Origin: Lysobacter sp. KIS68-7 | GTDB taxonomy: Bacteria > Pseudomonadota > Gammaproteobacteria > Xanthomonadales > Xanthomonadaceae | Length of the DNA: 64,000 nt | Assembly: GCF_021284745.1 (NCBI RefSeq) | Contig: NZ_CP089925.1 | Coordinates: 558,001 to 622,000, forward strand | Reading direction: 5' to 3' | In this document: piece after piece, positions 62,005 through 64,000 of the stretch | How positions within the stretch are numbered: position 1 is the first letter of the stretch | Layout: each line of letters starts with the position of its first letter | Translations under genes and position numbers: made by a program | The notes under the pieces: generated by a model | The model's database searches: none | What the model saw: only the letters and a program-made list of their open reading frames with translations | What the model was told of the DNA's origin: nothing

Positions 62005-62880
62005 TCAGTAAGGCTTTTCGCCGGGCGGAAGGCCAATGACGGTGCGCACTTCGAACAGCTCCGGGAAGAACGTGAGTTCCAGCGCCTGCTTGAGGAACCC
62101 CACGCCGCTCGACCCGCCCGTGCCCTTCTTGAACCCGATGATGCGCATCACCGTGCGCATGTGGCGGAAGCGCCAGAGCTGGAACTGCGACTCCAGGTCC
62201 ACCAGGTCCTCGCACAGGTGGTAGGCCTCCCAGTGCTCGCGCGTGTTCTCGTAGATGCGCTCGAACACCGGGACCAGATCGGGCGAGAAGGCATGCGGCT
62301 GCGACCAGTCGCGGTCGAGGTGGTGCGCCGGCACCGCGTGGCCGCGGCGCGCGAGGAAACGCAGCACCTCGTCGTACAGCGCCGGCGCTTCCAGCACGTT
62401 GCGCAGCTCGGCCTGCCCCTGCGGATCGTGCGCGAACACGCGCAGCATCGAGGCGTTCTTGTTGCCGAGCAGGAATTCGATGGTGCGGTACTGCAGCGAC
62501 TGGAAACCCGACGAAGGCCCGAGGATTTCGCGGAATTCCATGTATTCCGACGGCGTGAGCGTCTCCAGCACCGACCACATCTCGGTGAGCTGGCGGATCA
62601 CCTGCTTGCAGCGCGCGAAGATCTTCTGGCACGGGTCGAGGCGGTCGGCGCGCAGGTGTTCCAGCGCCGCGCTCAGTTCGTGAATGAGGAGCTTCATCCA
62701 CAGCTCCGAGACCTGGTGCTGCACGATGAAGAGCATTTCGTCGTGGTGCGGCGGCGACGACAGGGGCTTCTGCGCATCGAGCAGGCGCCCGAGCTGCAGG
62801 TAGCCGCCGTAGGTCATGCGGCCTTCGAGGTCGGTGTGGATGCCCGCTTCGAGCGGGCGCAGGTTGTCTTCGGTGCTCAT
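62005..62880 (-). CDS. kynA: Tryptophan 2,3-dioxygenase
   Basis: 291 residues. Haem enzyme that opens the tryptophan indole ring to N-formylkynurenine in the cytoplasm. Signatures: [45 protein letters not shown] (active-site His and substrate residues), [27 protein letters not shown], and the proximal haem His in [30 protein letters not shown], ending [10 protein letters not shown]. The ATG at 62880 matches family starts; the upstream in-frame ATG at 62898 adds six residues and is less likely. Divergent from the E1 alpha gene, 107 bp apart. No kynB or kynU in the window. Confidence 0.97.
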   Translation of the reverse strand: MSTEDNLRPLEAGIHTDLEGRMTYGGYLQLGRLLDAQKPLSSPPHHDEMLFIVQHQVSELWMKLLIHELSAALEHLRADRLDPCQKIFARCKQVIRQLTEMWSVLETLTPSEYMEFREILGPSSGFQSLQYRTIEFLLGNKNASMLRVFAHDPQGQAELRNVLEAPALYDEVLRFLARRGHAVPAHHLDRDWSQPHAFSPDLVPVFERIYENTREHWEAYHLCEDLVDLESQFQLWRFRHMRTVMRIIGFKKGTGGSSGVGFLKQALELTFFPELFEVRTVIGLPPGEKPY

Positions 62881-62987
62881 GCGGAAAGGGTAGCGCACCG
62901 ACGCCCCGGCCGGCCCCCCACGTCATCCGCTTGCAGCGGCAGCGGGTATCATGCGGGGCTCTGAGTCGCCCAGGGATCGAAGTCCGC

Positions 62988-64000
62988 ATGACCCTCGCCG
63001 CACAGTTCCAGATCGAGTACCTGCAGTACCTCGGGCCCGACGGTAAACCCGTCGCCGAACTGCCGCAGGCGTTCCGCGACCCGGCGGCGCTGGTGCCGCT
63101 GTTCAAGCAGATGTTGTACGTGCGCACCTTCGATGCGAAGGCCATCGCGCTGCAACGCACCGGCAAGCTCGGCACCTATGCCGCGTGCCTGGGCCACGAG
63201 GCCACGCACGTGGGCATCGGCGCTTCGATGCAGCCCGACGACGTCTTCGCCCCCAGCTATCGCGAATACGGCGCGCAGTTCATGCGCGGCGTCAAACCGC
63301 GTGAAGTGCTGATGTACTGGGGCGGCGACGAACGCGGCAACGATTTCTCCGGCCCGAAGCACGACTACCCGTGGTGCGTGCCGATCGCCACGCAGTGCCT
63401 GCACGCCGCAGGCGCCGCGCTCGCGTTCAAGCTGCGCGGCGAGAAGCGCGTGGCCGTCACCTGTTGCGGCGACGGCGGTTCTTCGAAGACGGATACGTAC
63501 GCGGCGATCAACTCCGCCGGCGCGTACACGCTCCCCTTCATCCAATGCATCATCAACAACGGCTGGGCGATCTCGGTACCGCGCAATGCGCAGACCGGCG
63601 CGCAGACGCTCGCGCAGAAGGGCCTGGCCGGCGGCCTGCATTGCCTGCAGGTGGACGGCAACGACCTCATCGCCGTGCTCGAAGGCATGCGCCGGGCCAT
63701 CACCCGCGCGCGCAACGGCGAAGGCGGCAGCTGCATCGAGTTCATGACCTACCGCCTGCACGACCACACCACCGCCGACGACGCCCGCCGCTACCGCGGC
63801 GAGGACGAAGTGAAGGCGGCCTGGGCCCGCGAACCGGTGATGCGCCTGCGCAATTACCTCGTGTCCGCCGGCGCCTGGAACGAAGCGACCGAAGCGGCGT
63901 GGATCGAGGAGTGCGCCAAGCTGGTCGACGTGGAAATCAACGCCTACCTCGAGAGCAAGGTGCAGCCGGTGACGGCGATGTTCGATTACCTCTACGCCGA
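62988..64000 (+). CDS. 2-oxoacid dehydrogenase E1 component alpha subunit (runs off window)
   Basis: 337 codons are visible. Thiamine-diphosphate-dependent E1 alpha of a pyruvate or branched-chain 2-oxoacid dehydrogenase complex: MLYVRTFDAKAIALQRTGKLGTYAACLGHEATHVGIGASM, VFAPSYREYGAQFMRGV, and the ThDP motif from GDGGSSKTDTYAAINSAGAYTLP to NNGWAIS. TYRLHDHTTADDARRYR contains the phosphorylation-loop region of E1 alpha. Pyruvate and branched-chain enzymes cannot be told apart from this part alone; the tyrosine-rich N-terminus (FQIEYLQYLGPDG) and the kynA neighbour recall xanthomonad pdhA/bkdA. A TATCAT hexamer lies about 35 bases upstream of the ATG. Confidence 0.94.
   Translation, partial: MTLAAQFQIEYLQYLGPDGKPVAELPQAFRDPAALVPLFKQMLYVRTFDAKAIALQRTGKLGTYAACLGHEATHVGIGASMQPDDVFAPSYREYGAQFMRGVKPREVLMYWGGDERGNDFSGPKHDYPWCVPIATQCLHAAGAALAFKLRGEKRVAVTCCGDGGSSKTDTYAAINSAGAYTLPFIQCIINNGWAISVPRNAQTGAQTLAQKGLAGGLHCLQVDGNDLIAVLEGMRRAITRARNGEGGSCIEFMTYRLHDHTTADDARRYRGEDEVKAAWAREPVMRLRNYLVSAGAWNEATEAAWIEECAKLVDVEINAYLESKVQPVTAMFDYLYA

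Overview
The window looks like chromosome from a high-GC (roughly two-thirds G+C) aerobic gammaproteobacterium, most likely of the Lysobacter/Luteimonas/Xanthomonas group. This rests on protein resemblance (TonB receptor, OprD porin, POT peptide transporter, trpE-rpe and kynA neighbourhoods, DUF3300/DUF2950 pair), on dense packing with many ATGA junctions, and on a long dispersed-repeat-like palindrome. I see no tRNA, rRNA, CRISPR array, insertion sequence or prophage. Taxonomy is inference.

Layout. 1-1.1 kb: start of hemN and a small HMA-like protein, each behind an FNR/Anr-type box. 1.2-6.6 kb: a secreted NTF2-like protein, an outer-membrane barrel, a potassium-channel-like protein, and a YiaW-YiaV-outer membrane factor set. 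6.8-9.0 kb: histidine kinase, FixJ/NarL-type regulator and stand-alone receiver. 9.1-17.3 kb: five-gene operon of Orn/Lys/Arg decarboxylase, AspT-like antiporter, OprD-like porin, DUF3300 and DUF2950, closed by a strong terminator; it looks like an amino-acid-decarboxylation stress unit. 17.3-28.2 kb: housekeeping (MscS channel, trpE, rpe, J-protein, purC, DUF962, EamA, DUF5329, epimerase, nhaA, cation antiporter, lipoprotein). 28.3-31.3 kb: hmgA-hppD for tyrosine breakdown, divergent from a MarR regulator with a clear operator between them. 31.3-31.6 kb: a 277-bp imperfect palindrome.

31.6-58.9 kb is the most interesting part. Fifteen minus-strand genes (52214 down to 31646) have junctions of 40 bp or less, and four plus-strand genes (52350 to 58825) diverge from the same promoter region, which holds two GTGCG-N5-CGCAC boxes. 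The regulator is IclR-type. The set holds a TonB receptor with a TPR-sulfotransferase, four exported hydrolases (CehA/McbA-like PHP, S9, P1 DmpA/BapA-like, amidohydrolase), an APC permease, a Rieske oxygenase with a bridging glutamate, a GcvT-like protein, two FAD oxidoreductases, two class III aminotransferases, a P5CDH-like aldehyde dehydrogenase, a two-subunit CoA-transferase and a thiolase. Read together it suggests uptake and hydrolysis of an amide-linked compound, oxidative removal of N-methyl or similar groups, transamination, CoA activation of a 3-oxoacid and thiolysis. The substrate is unknown; a beta-amino-acid-containing peptide is my leading hypothesis.

58.9-64 kb: an M20 peptidase and a POT peptide transporter around a bidirectional terminator, then kynA divergent from a 2-oxoacid dehydrogenase E1 alpha gene that runs off the window.
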